From contig DXBP01000029.1 in NCBI GenBank assembly GCA_019116445.1, forward strand, positions 1 to 64,000: 64,000 bases of DNA. Reading direction: 5' to 3'. The notes beneath the pieces were generated by a model. That model searched no databases, was not told the origin of the DNA, and saw only the letters and a program-made list of their open reading frames with translations. Made by a program: the position numbers and the translations under genes. The first letter of the stretch is position 1. Each line of letters opens with the position of its first letter. Origin of the DNA: Candidatus Gemmiger excrementigallinarum (GTDB taxonomy: Bacteria; Bacillota; Clostridia; Oscillospirales; Ruminococcaceae). Positions 35,043 through 43,161 of the stretch are shown here, one piece after another.

Positions 35043-36697
35043 CAGCTCACTCTCCCGTTTTCCACCGAGTAGACGGTATCGGCAATGCCCATGGTGGACG
35101 CCCGGTGGGATACCAGCACCACGGTGCGGCGGCCGTGTTCCTGTTCCAGCGCCTGCAGAATGACCGCCTCGTTCAGGCTGTCCAGGTTGCTGGTGGGTTC
35201 ATCCAGCAAAAGGAAGGGCGCATCGTGCAGGAAGGCCCGGGCCAGGCCCAGCCGCTGCCGTTCCCCGCCCGAAAGGGTATCCCCCAGTTCCCCCACCGGC
35301 GTATCATACCCCTGGGGCAGCGCCGCAATGAAATCGTGGAGGGATGCCTTTTTGCAGGCGGCCACCAGTTCCTCGTCGGTGGCATCCTGTTTTGCAATGC
35401 GCAGATTGTTGCGGATGGAATCGTGGAAGAGATGGGTTTCCTGGGTGACAAGGGCCTGCATCCGACGCAGATCACCCGTATTGATGTGTTCCACGCTGCG
35501 GCCGGAAATCTGCACCTGCCCCTGCTCCACCTGCCAGAACCGCAGGAACAGCTTGAGCAGGGTGGATTTGCCGCTGCCCGACCGCCCCACGATGCCGATG
35601 GTCTGCCCCGCCGGTACCGGCACGGTGACATTTTGCAGGATGGTTTCCGCCCCGTAGCCGAAGGTTACGTTTTCGGCCCCGGCCCCCGCAAAGGTCACCT
35701 CGGGCTGGCCGTGGATGTCCTGCACCAGCGGGGTTTCCTCCAGAATATCCAGCACCCGGTTGCCCGCGGCAAAGGTGCTTTGCAGCGTAGCGCCCAGGTT
35801 GGCCAGCGCCACCACCGGGCCGAAGGAGCTCATCAGGGCGATGGTGGGGATCAGCACCCCCGCAAAGTCCACCGCCCCGGCCAGGCAGAGCGCCGTGGCC
35901 GCAAACAGCATACCCAGGTCAAAAAGCCAGAGGATCAGCTGGGTGGCGGCGGTGCTGCGCCCCGCTGTGCGTTTGAGGCGGGCTTCCTCCCGGGAGAGTG
36001 CCTCGGTGCGGGCCTGCATCTGCTGCAGGCGGTGGGTCCCGGCGCCGTATTGCAGGATTTCGGGCAGGCCGCGCAGGCTGTCCAGCACAAAGCCCGCCAG
36101 CGCCCCCGAAGCCGTGCGCAGCCGCAGACCGTCCTGCCCGCTGGCCCAGGAGGTAGCCAGCGGCACGGCAAGACCCACCACCGCGTAGGCCGCCAGGGCC
36201 AGCGCCCCCAGCAGCGGATGGAACCCCGCAATGAACACCACCATGACGGCGCTGAACAGCAGGGCGATCAGTGCCGGGGAGATGGTGTGGGCATAAAACA
36301 CCTCCAGCAGTTCAATGTCCGAGGTGATAACGGCGATCAGGTCGCCTTTTTCCCGGCTTTCCAGCTTGGCGGGTGCCAGACGGCGCAGGGCGCGGAAGAC
36401 TTTGTCCCGCAGCAGGGCCAGCAGTTTAAAGGCGATAAAGTGATTGCAGGCCTGTTCACCGTAGCGCAGCACCGCCCGCAGCAGGGCCAGGACGGCGGCG
36501 ATGCCGAACAATCCCGCCAGGGGCAGCGGCAGGGCAAAGCCCAGCACCCCCAGGATGCCGAAGCCCCCCAGGACGGTGAGGAAGGTGGCGCACAGGTGCC
36601 CCGCCAGCCCCATGGTGACCGCCAGGGCCATATAGCCGGCCAGGGGCCGCACCAGCCCGATGAGCCGGGTCATCACGGCAAAACCGCTTCGCTTCAT
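35042..36697 (-). CDS. cydC: CydC-like ABC exporter subunit
   Basis: 551 residues: six-helix transmembrane domain (about 1-310) fused to an ATPase domain. Walker A GRSGSGKST (Lys377), Q-loop TQETHLF, signature LSGGERQRLGLARAFL and Walker B FLLLDEPTSNLD are intact. Sequence and pairing match CydC of the CydDC thiol exporter, which sends cysteine/glutathione out for cytochrome bd assembly. No cydAB is nearby, so another substrate, such as heme or a siderophore, is possible. The start at 36697 has AGGAGGT and overlaps the cydD stop (ATGA). Confidence 0.82.
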   Translation of the reverse strand: MKRSGFAVMTRLIGLVRPLAGYMALAVTMGLAGHLCATFLTVLGGFGILGVLGFALPLPLAGLFGIAAVLALLRAVLRYGEQACNHFIAFKLLALLRDKVFRALRRLAPAKLESREKGDLIAVITSDIELLEVFYAHTISPALIALLFSAVMVVFIAGFHPLLGALALAAYAVVGLAVPLATSWASGQDGLRLRTASGALAGFVLDSLRGLPEILQYGAGTHRLQQMQARTEALSREEARLKRTAGRSTAATQLILWLFDLGMLFAATALCLAGAVDFAGVLIPTIALMSSFGPVVALANLGATLQSTFAAGNRVLDILEETPLVQDIHGQPEVTFAGAGAENVTFGYGAETILQNVTVPVPAGQTIGIVGRSGSGKSTLLKLFLRFWQVEQGQVQISGRSVEHINTGDLRRMQALVTQETHLFHDSIRNNLRIAKQDATDEELVAACKKASLHDFIAALPQGYDTPVGELGDTLSGGERQRLGLARAFLHDAPFLLLDEPTSNLDSLNEAVILQALEQEHGRRTVVLVSHRASTMGIADTVYSVENGRVS

Positions 36698-38433
36698 GCA
36701 GGTACCTCCTGTTTGGTGTAGTGTTCCAGCTTTTGCTGGGCGTTCCAGAGTCCGGCGTAGGGGCCGTCCTCCGCCAGCAGCGCGGCGTGGCGGCCGCACT
36801 GCACCACCCTGCCGTCCTCCAGCACATAGAGGGTATCGGCGCCGGCCACATTGGCCAGCCGGTGAGAAATGAGGATCACGGTTTTGGTTTCGGCCAGGGT
36901 CCGGATCAGGGCCATGATATCGTTCTCGCTTTCCACATCGATGTTGGAGGTGGCTTCGTCAAAGATATAGACCGGGCTGTCATGGAGCAGCGCCCGGGCC
37001 AGTGCCAGGCGCTGGCACTGCCCGCCCGAAAGATTGGATGCCTTCTCGGTCAGCTGTGTATCCAGCCCCTGTTCCGCCCGCAGGAAGTCCGCCAGCCGCA
37101 CCTGTTCCAGCACCTTCCACAGCGCGGCGTCATCCGCTTGCGGGGCAGCCATCAGCAGGTTTTCCCGCACGGTACCCTTGAAGAGATAGCTGTTGTGGGA
37201 GAGGTAGGTCACGGTACGGGCCAGGCTTTCCTCGGTGATTTCTGCCAGCGGCACACCGCCCAGGGTAACGCGGCCCTTCTGGGCACGGCGGCGGCCGGTG
37301 AGCAGGGCGGCCACGGTGGATTTTCCGCAGCCGGACTCCCCCACCAGCGCCGTAAAGCTGCCCCGGGGGAACTGCATGGTAACATCCTGCAGGATGGGCC
37401 GGGCAGGGTCATAGGCAAAGTCCACGGCTTCCAGCGCCAGCGTACAGTCGGCGGGCGCCGGGCGGGTACCGCGGGCAGGTTCCGGGGTATCCAGCAGGCG
37501 GAAGATCTTCTCGCTGGCAGCCATGCCGTTCATAGCCACATGGAAGAAGCTGCCCAGCAGCCGCATGGGCAGGAAGAAATCCGCCGCCAGCAGCAGGATC
37601 ATGGCGCAGCCCTGCAGGCTGACCGCCCCCGCCGCAAACCGGCTGACCGCCAGCACCATGCCCGCCGCGGCGCCGCCGTAGGCGATGAGGTCCATGATGG
37701 TGATGGAGTTGAGCTGCATCGTGAGCACCCGCATGGTGATCTTGCGGAAGGCCTCGGCCTGAGCGTTCATCTCCCGGTTTTTGAAGTCATCGGCCTCATA
37801 GATTTTCAGGGTGGTCAGGCCCTGCAGATTCTCCAGGAAGGTATCCCCCAGCGCCGTATACTGCCCCCAGTACCGGCCCAGCAGCTTTTTGGCCCAGGTC
37901 TGCACCGCCGCGATGGCGGCGGGAATCAGCGGCACGCAGACCAGCAGGACCGCTGCCGAGGCCAGGTCGATGGGGGCCAGCACCACAAACAGCGTCAGCG
38001 GCGCCAGCATGGCGTAAAAGAACTGGGGCAGATACTGCCCGAAGTAGATTTCCAGCTGGTCCACCCCCTCCACGGCCACCTGGACCACCTCACTGGTCTG
38101 GACCGATTCCCGGTAGGCGGTGCCCAGGCGCAGCAGTTTGCGGTACATCATGCTCCGCAGCCGTGCTTTGACGGTTTTGCTGGAAAGATAACTCATACGG
38201 GCCGCCCCCACGGCACAGCCGAACCGCACCGCCAGCGCCGCCACCGCCAGCAGGGCGGCACGCCACAGATCGGCGGGCAGGGCCTGCCCCGCCCAAAGCC
38301 GGGCCAGCAGGCGGCAGACCGCCGTAACCAGCAGAATGTTGGCCCCCAGGGCCAGCCATTGCAGCGCCACGTTGGCGGCAATATACTTGCGGCTTTCAGG
38401 CACCGTGGAAAGCAGGCGTTTGTCGATCATCAT
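36694..38433 (-). CDS. cydD: CydD-like ABC exporter subunit
   Basis: 579 residues. Six membrane helices, then an ATPase domain with Walker A GESGCGKST, Q-loop YLSHNSYLF, signature LSGGQCQRLALARALL and Walker B VYIFDEATSNID. It pairs with the overlapping CydC-like subunit as a heterodimer. The start is ATG 38433 or the adjacent in-frame ATG 38430, with AAGGGGG upstream. It follows the four-helix membrane protein gene by 3 bp. Confidence 0.82.
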   Translation of the reverse strand: MMIDKRLLSTVPESRKYIAANVALQWLALGANILLVTAVCRLLARLWAGQALPADLWRAALLAVAALAVRFGCAVGAARMSYLSSKTVKARLRSMMYRKLLRLGTAYRESVQTSEVVQVAVEGVDQLEIYFGQYLPQFFYAMLAPLTLFVVLAPIDLASAAVLLVCVPLIPAAIAAVQTWAKKLLGRYWGQYTALGDTFLENLQGLTTLKIYEADDFKNREMNAQAEAFRKITMRVLTMQLNSITIMDLIAYGGAAAGMVLAVSRFAAGAVSLQGCAMILLLAADFFLPMRLLGSFFHVAMNGMAASEKIFRLLDTPEPARGTRPAPADCTLALEAVDFAYDPARPILQDVTMQFPRGSFTALVGESGCGKSTVAALLTGRRRAQKGRVTLGGVPLAEITEESLARTVTYLSHNSYLFKGTVRENLLMAAPQADDAALWKVLEQVRLADFLRAEQGLDTQLTEKASNLSGGQCQRLALARALLHDSPVYIFDEATSNIDVESENDIMALIRTLAETKTVILISHRLANVAGADTLYVLEDGRVVQCGRHAALLAEDGPYAGLWNAQQKLEHYTKQEVPA

Positions 38434-38436
38434 GAT

Positions 38437-38763
38437 TCAGTCCCCCTTGAACCCGCGCCGGCAGGCAAAAATGTGAATGGCCAGAAAGAACACGCCGGTG
38501 ATGGATACCACCTTGTGAACGGCCAGTACCCAGGGCACCGCCGCAAAAATCAGGCTGAGAATGCCGCTGACAAAGGCCAGCAGGACCCCGCCCAACAGTG
38601 CCCACCGCCGGGCACCCGGCTTTTTGCGGCTTACCGCCATGTGGACCAGGCAGAGCAGCAGAAACACCGTGGACGCCAGCTTGTGGACGACCAGCCCGGT
38701 AAGGGGCACCGAAAGGGTACATACAAAACTGACGAGCAGCGACCAGTAGAGGAGTTTTTTCAT
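38437..38763 (-). CDS. Four-helix membrane protein (DUF4405/cytochrome b-like)
   Basis: 108 residues with four membrane helices. Two helices carry paired histidines: VVHKLASTVFLLLCLVHMAV and AVHKVVSITGVFFLAIHIF. This two-plus-two histidine layout is that of small b-type heme-binding bundles (DUF4405-like). Heme binding is inferred. ATG 38763 is chosen because AAAAAGG lies 8 bp upstream; ATG 38784 has no ribosome site. First gene of the cydDC-like operon. Confidence 0.75.
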   Translation of the reverse strand: MKKLLYWSLLVSFVCTLSVPLTGLVVHKLASTVFLLLCLVHMAVSRKKPGARRWALLGGVLLAFVSGILSLIFAAVPWVLAVHKVVSITGVFFLAIHIFACRRGFKGD

Positions 38764-38788
38764 AGACGGGACCTTTTTTGCCATAGTA

Positions 38789-38804
38789 GTTAGTTTTAGC
38801 TAAC
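38789..38804. promoter_or_regulatory. Inverted repeat in the cydDC-like leader
   Basis: GTTAG-TTTTAG-CTAAC is a 5-bp inverted repeat with flanking TA extension, reminiscent of DtxR/IdeR-type metal boxes. It may instead be part of an RNA switch with the nearby terminator. Confidence 0.4.
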
Positions 38805-38815
38805 GCACAATCCGT

Positions 38816-38843
38816 AAAAAAGCCGCCGCTGATTAGCGGCAGC
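38816..38843 (-). terminator. Terminator between the winged-helix gene and the cydDC-like operon
   Basis: Minus-strand GCTGCCGCT (38843-38835) pairs with AGCGGCGGC (38830-38822), followed by six Ts. It lies just downstream of a consensus promoter, so it can also attenuate the following operon. Confidence 0.85.
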
Positions 38844-38854
38844 TAACTTCGGAT

Positions 38855-38883
38855 AGAATAACAAGTTTTGGCGCCCTTGTCAA
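38855..38883 (-). promoter_or_regulatory. Consensus promoter upstream of the cydDC-like operon
   Basis: Minus-strand TTGACA (38883-38878), a 17-bp spacer and TATTCT (38860-38855). The predicted start near 38848 is immediately followed by the intrinsic terminator. Confidence 0.75.
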
Positions 38884-38905
38884 GCCTTTTTTTGCCCGGC
38901 AGGGT

Positions 38906-39199
38906 TCATTTCTGCCCGTGTTTGAGGGCGTATCCCTTGCGCATGACGGCGCGGATCTCTCCCCGCAGGCCCAGTTTCTGGCGCAGGCGGGCGATGTGGA
39001 TATCCACCGTGCGGGTCCGGATGGGCACCGTGACGCCCCACACCCGGTGCAGCAGTTCCTCCCGGGTGAACACACACCCGGCCCCGCTCAGCAGGACCAT
39101 CAGCAGCCGGAATTCGGTCCGCGTCATGTGGACCTCCTGCCCCTGCCGGTATACCCGCTGGGCCGCGGTGTCGATCAACAGATCCTTGTAATGTATCAT
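38906..39199 (-). CDS. Stand-alone OmpR/PhoB-type winged-helix DNA-binding protein
   Basis: 97 residues that correspond only to the C-terminal DNA-binding domain of OmpR-type regulators: MTRTEFRLLMVLLSGAGCVFTREELLHRVWG, then TRTVDIHIARLRQKLG and VMRKGYALK. There is no receiver domain and no in-frame upstream coding sequence for one. It may be regulated by abundance or by partner binding. Its own promoter candidate is at 39241-39269. The ribosome site is weak (GGCGGG). It follows the GHKL kinase gene by 78 bp. Confidence 0.85.
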   Translation of the reverse strand: MIHYKDLLIDTAAQRVYRQGQEVHMTRTEFRLLMVLLSGAGCVFTREELLHRVWGVTVPIRTRTVDIHIARLRQKLGLRGEIRAVMRKGYALKHGQK

Positions 39200-39240
39200 A
39201 CCCGCCCGCCTGGTTTCGATTGGTTTCGGCTTACCTTCTC

Positions 39241-39269
39241 AGTATAGCCGGGCAGGGCGGGATTTTCCA
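39241..39269 (-). promoter_or_regulatory. Candidate promoter of the stand-alone winged-helix gene
   Basis: Minus-strand TGGAAA (39269-39264), a 17-bp spacer and TATACT (39246-39241). Confidence 0.5.
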
Positions 39270-39277
39270 CAAAACCG

Positions 39278-40639
39278 TCATGAACGGGGGAAACGATGTC
39301 GTGAACGGGGACTTTTTTCCGGTCCGGATTCCGGCGGGCGGTCCGGCCAGTCGGCACTGAACACAAACCGCCCCCCTTCATAAAAGCAGGTGTATTCGGC
39401 CCCGTACCGGTCCAGAATATCCCGCACGTTCTGCAGCCCGAAGCCGTGCAGCAGCGGGTCCGCCTTGGTGGTGGCGATCTGCCCGTCCTCCACCGTGACC
39501 GGGCGGCTGGGGTTGACCACCGAAACCGAAAGGCAGGGCGGATCGCCCTGGGCATGGTACAGGATCTTTGCCTCCACCCAGCGGTCCCGCTCCGGCAGGG
39601 GGCCGCAGGCTTCCATGGCGTTATCCAGCAGATTGCCCAGCACCAGCGTGACATCCACGGCGTTCAGCCCCAGGGCCGACAGATCGTTGACCCGGAACCG
39701 CAGATCCAGCCCCCGCTTCTGGGCGGCATAGCCTTTCTGGTTGAGCACCGCGTCGATGGCCGCGTTGTGGGTGTTCACCAGCAGGATACGTTCGGTCTGG
39801 CGGATCTTCAGTTCTTCCAGATAGCTTTGCGCCTGGGCCACATCACCCTGTTCCAGCAGGCCGGAAAGGGTGGCCAGGCAGGCGCGGAAATCATGGGTGA
39901 GCTTGCGCTGGGTGGCGTAAGCCTGGCTGAGGGCCTGGAGGTTTTCGTCCTGCACCCGGGCGCGTTCCCGGGCTGCCACCAGAGCTTCCCGGTCCATGGC
40001 GCTGCGCTCCAGCCGGTCGAAGAGCAGCAGCGCCGCCACATCCACGATCTCCAGCACCAGCAGCGTGCTCTGCCACCGGCTCTCGCTGCGGTAATACAGG
40101 CCGTAAAAGGCCACCAGCGTCATCAGCGGAAAAACCGTGGCCAGGGGCACCCAGACCCGGGGCGCGCCGTCCCCGCAGGGCAGCGGCTTATGCAGCCGCC
40201 AGATCAGCCAGCCCAAGATCATGCCCACCAGGGAACGGGCCACAAACACCGCCGAGTACAGCGGAATATTCCAGACCAGCTCGTCGTAGGTCAGCCCGAA
40301 CAGGACCATGGCGATCCGGTCCATCCAGTAGTTGGGCGCACTGCCCAGGGCATAGGCCGTCACCGCCACAAAAAAGGCCCGGTCCCACCGCGCCCGGTAC
40401 GATGCCAGGATCAGCGCAAAATTCACCAGGCAGCTGCCCACCGACATAACCAGGGCGGTCTGGCCGGACCAGGGGCCAAACTGCAGGCAGACATTGCAAA
40501 AGTACCACAGCAGCAAAATTTCCCAGAACCGTTTTCCCCGGCAGCGGCGGTGGAAAAAACTCTCGAAGATCAGCACCATGCCCACGGCGGAGGTGACCGA
40601 GTTAAAGAAGGAAAGAAGGATGCTCCATACTTCTAGCAT
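39278..40639 (-). CDS. GHKL sensor histidine kinase (AgrC-like)
   Basis: 453 residues. About six N-terminal membrane helices (1-200), a coiled coil (DREALVAARERARVQDENLQAL), then the phospho-acceptor motif KLTHDFRACLATLSGLLEQGD. The GHKL domain has the N-box VTLVLGNLLDNAMEAC and the G-box HGFGLQNVRDILDRYG. This is the AgrC/peptide-sensor type. It overlaps the LytTR regulator by 7 bp. Ligand unknown. Confidence 0.92.
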   Translation of the reverse strand: MLEVWSILLSFFNSVTSAVGMVLIFESFFHRRCRGKRFWEILLLWYFCNVCLQFGPWSGQTALVMSVGSCLVNFALILASYRARWDRAFFVAVTAYALGSAPNYWMDRIAMVLFGLTYDELVWNIPLYSAVFVARSLVGMILGWLIWRLHKPLPCGDGAPRVWVPLATVFPLMTLVAFYGLYYRSESRWQSTLLVLEIVDVAALLLFDRLERSAMDREALVAARERARVQDENLQALSQAYATQRKLTHDFRACLATLSGLLEQGDVAQAQSYLEELKIRQTERILLVNTHNAAIDAVLNQKGYAAQKRGLDLRFRVNDLSALGLNAVDVTLVLGNLLDNAMEACGPLPERDRWVEAKILYHAQGDPPCLSVSVVNPSRPVTVEDGQIATTKADPLLHGFGLQNVRDILDRYGAEYTCFYEGGRFVFSADWPDRPPESGPEKSPRSRHRFPRS

Positions 40640-41343
40640 ATCTGCCGTCCTTTCCAGGCCAGAAACCGCTGTTTGTTGGCCCGGTAGCTGCGGGTGCTCA
40701 CCGGCAGCGGGGTGCCGTCGGTCAGGCGCGCCCCCGTGCTTTGCAGCGTATCCAGATACGCCATATTCACCAGGTAACTTTTGTGCAGCCGCAAAAAGCC
40801 CTGCTCGGCCAGCATGGATTCCAGCTGGGTGAGGGTGGTGTGGGTGACCAGATGGTCCCGGGGCCCGCCCTGCAGATAGAGATGCTGGTCCCGGCCCCGG
40901 CTTTCGATATAGCGCAGCGACGGCAGCGGCACCGACACCGGCTCACCGCCGCAGACCAGTTCCAGCGTTTCCCGCCGGGCGCAGCAGACCGCCAGGGCGT
41001 CCTCAAAATAGGCGGGGAGTTTGCTGTCCAGCTCCCCCTTGGCCAGATACCGGAAGGCGTTGACCTCATACCCCTCCGGGGCGTACTCCTTGTAGTTCGT
41101 CACAAAGATCAGCACGGTATCGGGCCGGGTGCGCCGCAAGGCCCGGGCCACCTCGATGCCGTTGGCCGCCCCCAGGTCGATGTCCAGAAACAGCAGGTCA
41201 CAGGGTTCCTCCGCCAGCCCGGCCGGGCCGGTCAGGTACCGCACCCGCATACTGCGGGGGGAAAAATCCGGCAGGGCTTCTATTTTGCGGACCAGCGCCC
41301 GGGCAAACGTTTCCTCGTCATCGCAGACCAGGATATGCAGCAT
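40633..41343 (-). CDS. LytTR-family response regulator (AgrA-like)
   Basis: 236 residues. Receiver: VCDDEE pocket and LFLDIDLGAANG phospho-acceptor. The usual KP loop is replaced by RYLAKGELD, where Lys is retained but Pro is not. The LytTR domain runs from about residue 130 to 230 (YIESRGRDQHLYLQG... FLRLHKSYLVNMAYLDTL). A GGGGAG ribosome site precedes ATG 41343. First gene of the operon with the GHKL kinase. Confidence 0.92.
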   Translation of the reverse strand: MLHILVCDDEETFARALVRKIEALPDFSPRSMRVRYLTGPAGLAEEPCDLLFLDIDLGAANGIEVARALRRTRPDTVLIFVTNYKEYAPEGYEVNAFRYLAKGELDSKLPAYFEDALAVCCARRETLELVCGGEPVSVPLPSLRYIESRGRDQHLYLQGGPRDHLVTHTTLTQLESMLAEQGFLRLHKSYLVNMAYLDTLQSTGARLTDGTPLPVSTRSYRANKQRFLAWKGRQIC

Positions 41344-41375
41344 ACAACTTTCTCCCCTTTCCGGTGTTTTCTTTC

Positions 41376-41404
41376 ACCATAGTACGGCCGCCCCCTTTTG
41401 TCAA
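41376..41404 (-). promoter_or_regulatory. Consensus promoter of the second LytTR/GHKL operon
   Basis: Minus-strand TTGACA (41404-41399), a 17-bp spacer and TATGGT (41381-41376). Confidence 0.75.
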
Positions 41405-41414
41405 CGGCTCCGGC

Positions 41415-41451
41415 AACCAAAGCCCGCCCGCAGCGTTCTGCGGGCGGGCTT
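41415..41451 (-). terminator. Terminator of the WYL regulator gene
   Basis: An AAGCCCGCCCGCAG arm pairs with CTGCGGGCGGGCTT across a short loop (minus strand). The T-tract is short (TTTGGTTG). Confidence 0.65.
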
Positions 41452-41459
41452 GCGATGTT

Positions 41460-42986
41460 TCAGGCTTTGTAGTCGTCGGCCGCTGCCTGCAGCAGCGCCG
41501 CCATCTGCCGCCGCTTTTCCGCCTGGGCTTCGCATCTGGTCAGGCAGCAGGCCCCCGCGTGCTGCAAAAGCCACTGCTTTGCACCATCCCACACGGCTTC
41601 CCGCACCCGGATGCGCACCCGGTTGCCCGGCAGGTTCTGTTCCAGCGTGATATTTTTCGGCCCGAAATCATCCACCGCGCTGTTCATCAGGGAGGCATCG
41701 CAGTCGATGAGAAGGGATTCCGGCGTGCCGGAATACATGATGGTGCTGCCGTCACGGTATTCCATCCCCGCCCGGGACCTGGCCCGGTAGACCCGCTCCA
41801 GAATGTCCTGGATCTCTGTGGGCCTGTAGGTGATGTCGCACTGGGATTCGTCCAGTCTGACCGGCTGCAGATTCCGCACACGGTCCAGCCGCAGATTGGA
41901 GAGCACCGGGTTCTGCCCCTGTGCGCCGCCGGTCACCCGGGGCGACAGGTCCAGCCGGAACCCGCACAGATAAAAATAGCCGTTGCTGTACACCACCTTC
42001 CAGGGCAGCAGCGGGATCCGGTGTGTTTTGCACAGCGTCAGCTGCCCGTTGTGCCACTGCCAGCGGTGATAGTCCAGCTCGTACCAGAACATCTTCTTGA
42101 GGTCGACCTCGTCGGTATCCTCGGCGTAGACCTGCCAGGCCCTTTCCACCGCTGTCAGCGCCTGTTCCAGCTGTTCCGGCAGTTCGCCGCCCTGTGGGCA
42201 ATCCCACTTTTCCTCGCTCACGCTGTCCATGGCATACCGGCGCTCACTGGTCAGCCCCAGCAGATCCAGGATCTGGTCGGTGTGCTTTTTGTCCAGGAAC
42301 GGATAGTACGCCGCCTGTACGGCCGCCATCTGCTGCTCCGGCTGCCCTACCCCCGCAATGTGGTAGATCGGCTCCTTTTCGTCACAGCGGACCAGACGGA
42401 ATCCCTGCACCCGCGCCGCCAGCCAGTCGGCCAGCTTCTGGTCTTCCATCGCCTGCAGCCGGTCTTCCAGCATCACCAGTTCCTGCAAAAGGCTGTCCAC
42501 CGTCTTGCGCTGGATGCCTACCTCTTTTTCATACTTTCTCTTTTTTCCTTCGATCACGACCTCTTTTACGCTGGCCTTCATCTGCTCCTGCAGCGCCTGC
42601 TGCTCCTGTTTTCCGCTGTATTGCAGCATCATCAGCCGTTTCAGCGTCCGGTACCAGTCTTCCTCCGGGCGTTCCTCGCGCCCGGTTTTCTCCTCAAGGT
42701 CCTCCCCGCTGCCATAAGTCAGGCTTTGCTTCAGCAGCGCCGCATCCCGCTCTTTCAGGCATACATTCATGGCCTGCTCCAGCTTCATTGCCTGGATGAT
42801 GCTCCGGTCGCTCCACAGCAGCTGCTGTTCCCCGGTCCATTTGTTTTTCCATTGCTTGAACTTCTGCTCACTGCCGATATACAGATAAGAATCCCGGTAA
42901 AACCACCCCAGTACCGTCACCAGCAAAAAACGGTCGATGCTGTGGTTGGAACGGCGTGCCGTCCGCCGGTCCTTTTCTTCCGTCAC
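41460..42986 (-). CDS. WYL-domain regulator divergent from the AAA/ClpP operon
   Basis: 508 residues. The N-terminal 300 residues are basic and helical, with a coiled coil (GKQEQQALQEQMKASVKEV) but no clear helix-turn-helix. The WYL core is at about 320-400: HRIPLLPWKVVYSNGYFYLCG... LSNLRLDRVRNLQPV. A WCX-type C-terminal extension follows (SLLIDCDASLMNSAVDDFG, then AVWDGAKQWLLQHAG). WYL proteins often sense nucleotides or DNA ends and commonly control defence islands. The GTG start at 42986 is set by GGGGGG (42999-42994) and by a promoter whose -10 lies at 43023-43018. Longer frames would start inside the promoter. Transcribed away from the 43162-53384 operon, sharing a 175-bp control region. 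Confidence 0.85.
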   Translation of the reverse strand: MTEEKDRRTARRSNHSIDRFLLVTVLGWFYRDSYLYIGSEQKFKQWKNKWTGEQQLLWSDRSIIQAMKLEQAMNVCLKERDAALLKQSLTYGSGEDLEEKTGREERPEEDWYRTLKRLMMLQYSGKQEQQALQEQMKASVKEVVIEGKKRKYEKEVGIQRKTVDSLLQELVMLEDRLQAMEDQKLADWLAARVQGFRLVRCDEKEPIYHIAGVGQPEQQMAAVQAAYYPFLDKKHTDQILDLLGLTSERRYAMDSVSEEKWDCPQGGELPEQLEQALTAVERAWQVYAEDTDEVDLKKMFWYELDYHRWQWHNGQLTLCKTHRIPLLPWKVVYSNGYFYLCGFRLDLSPRVTGGAQGQNPVLSNLRLDRVRNLQPVRLDESQCDITYRPTEIQDILERVYRARSRAGMEYRDGSTIMYSGTPESLLIDCDASLMNSAVDDFGPKNITLEQNLPGNRVRIRVREAVWDGAKQWLLQHAGACCLTRCEAQAEKRRQMAALLQAAADDYKA

Positions 42987-43017
42987 AAAAAGTCCCCCCA
43001 ACGTTATTTTTGTTTTC

Positions 43018-43046
43018 ACTATAGCATTCCGCCTTCGGCCCGTCAA
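43018..43046 (-). promoter_or_regulatory. Promoter of the WYL regulator
   Basis: Minus-strand TTGACG (43046-43041), a 17-bp spacer and TATAGT (43023-43018). It predicts a leader of about 25 bases before the GTG start. Confidence 0.8.
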
Positions 43047-43087
43047 GGCGATCCGGGATTTTTAGTGCGGATTTATTTTTCCCCCCT

Positions 43088-43093
43088 TATAAT
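43088..43093 (+). promoter_or_regulatory. -10 element of the AAA/ClpP operon promoter
   Basis: Perfect TATAAT, but the -35 at 17 bp is GTGCGG, which is poor. A weak -35 suggests dependence on an activator, plausibly the divergent WYL protein. Confidence 0.55.
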
Positions 43094-43100
43094 ACAATCA

Positions 43101-43128
43101 CGCTCCCCGGCAGGGCTGCCGGGGAGCG
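43101..43128. promoter_or_regulatory. Perfect 12-bp inverted repeat at the operon start
   Basis: CGCTCCCCGGCA (43101-43112) and TGCCGGGGAGCG (43117-43128) with a GGGC loop. It starts about where transcription should begin and has no T-run. It is either an operator or a 5' mRNA stem. Confidence 0.65.
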
Positions 43129-43161
43129 GCTCCACCACTGTTTTCAAGGAGGCTCTCTGCC

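Noticed and set aside
38437-38784. ATG 38784 as the start of the four-helix membrane protein
   Set aside because: It lacks a ribosome site; ATG 38763 has one and begins with a typical MKKLLYW membrane start.
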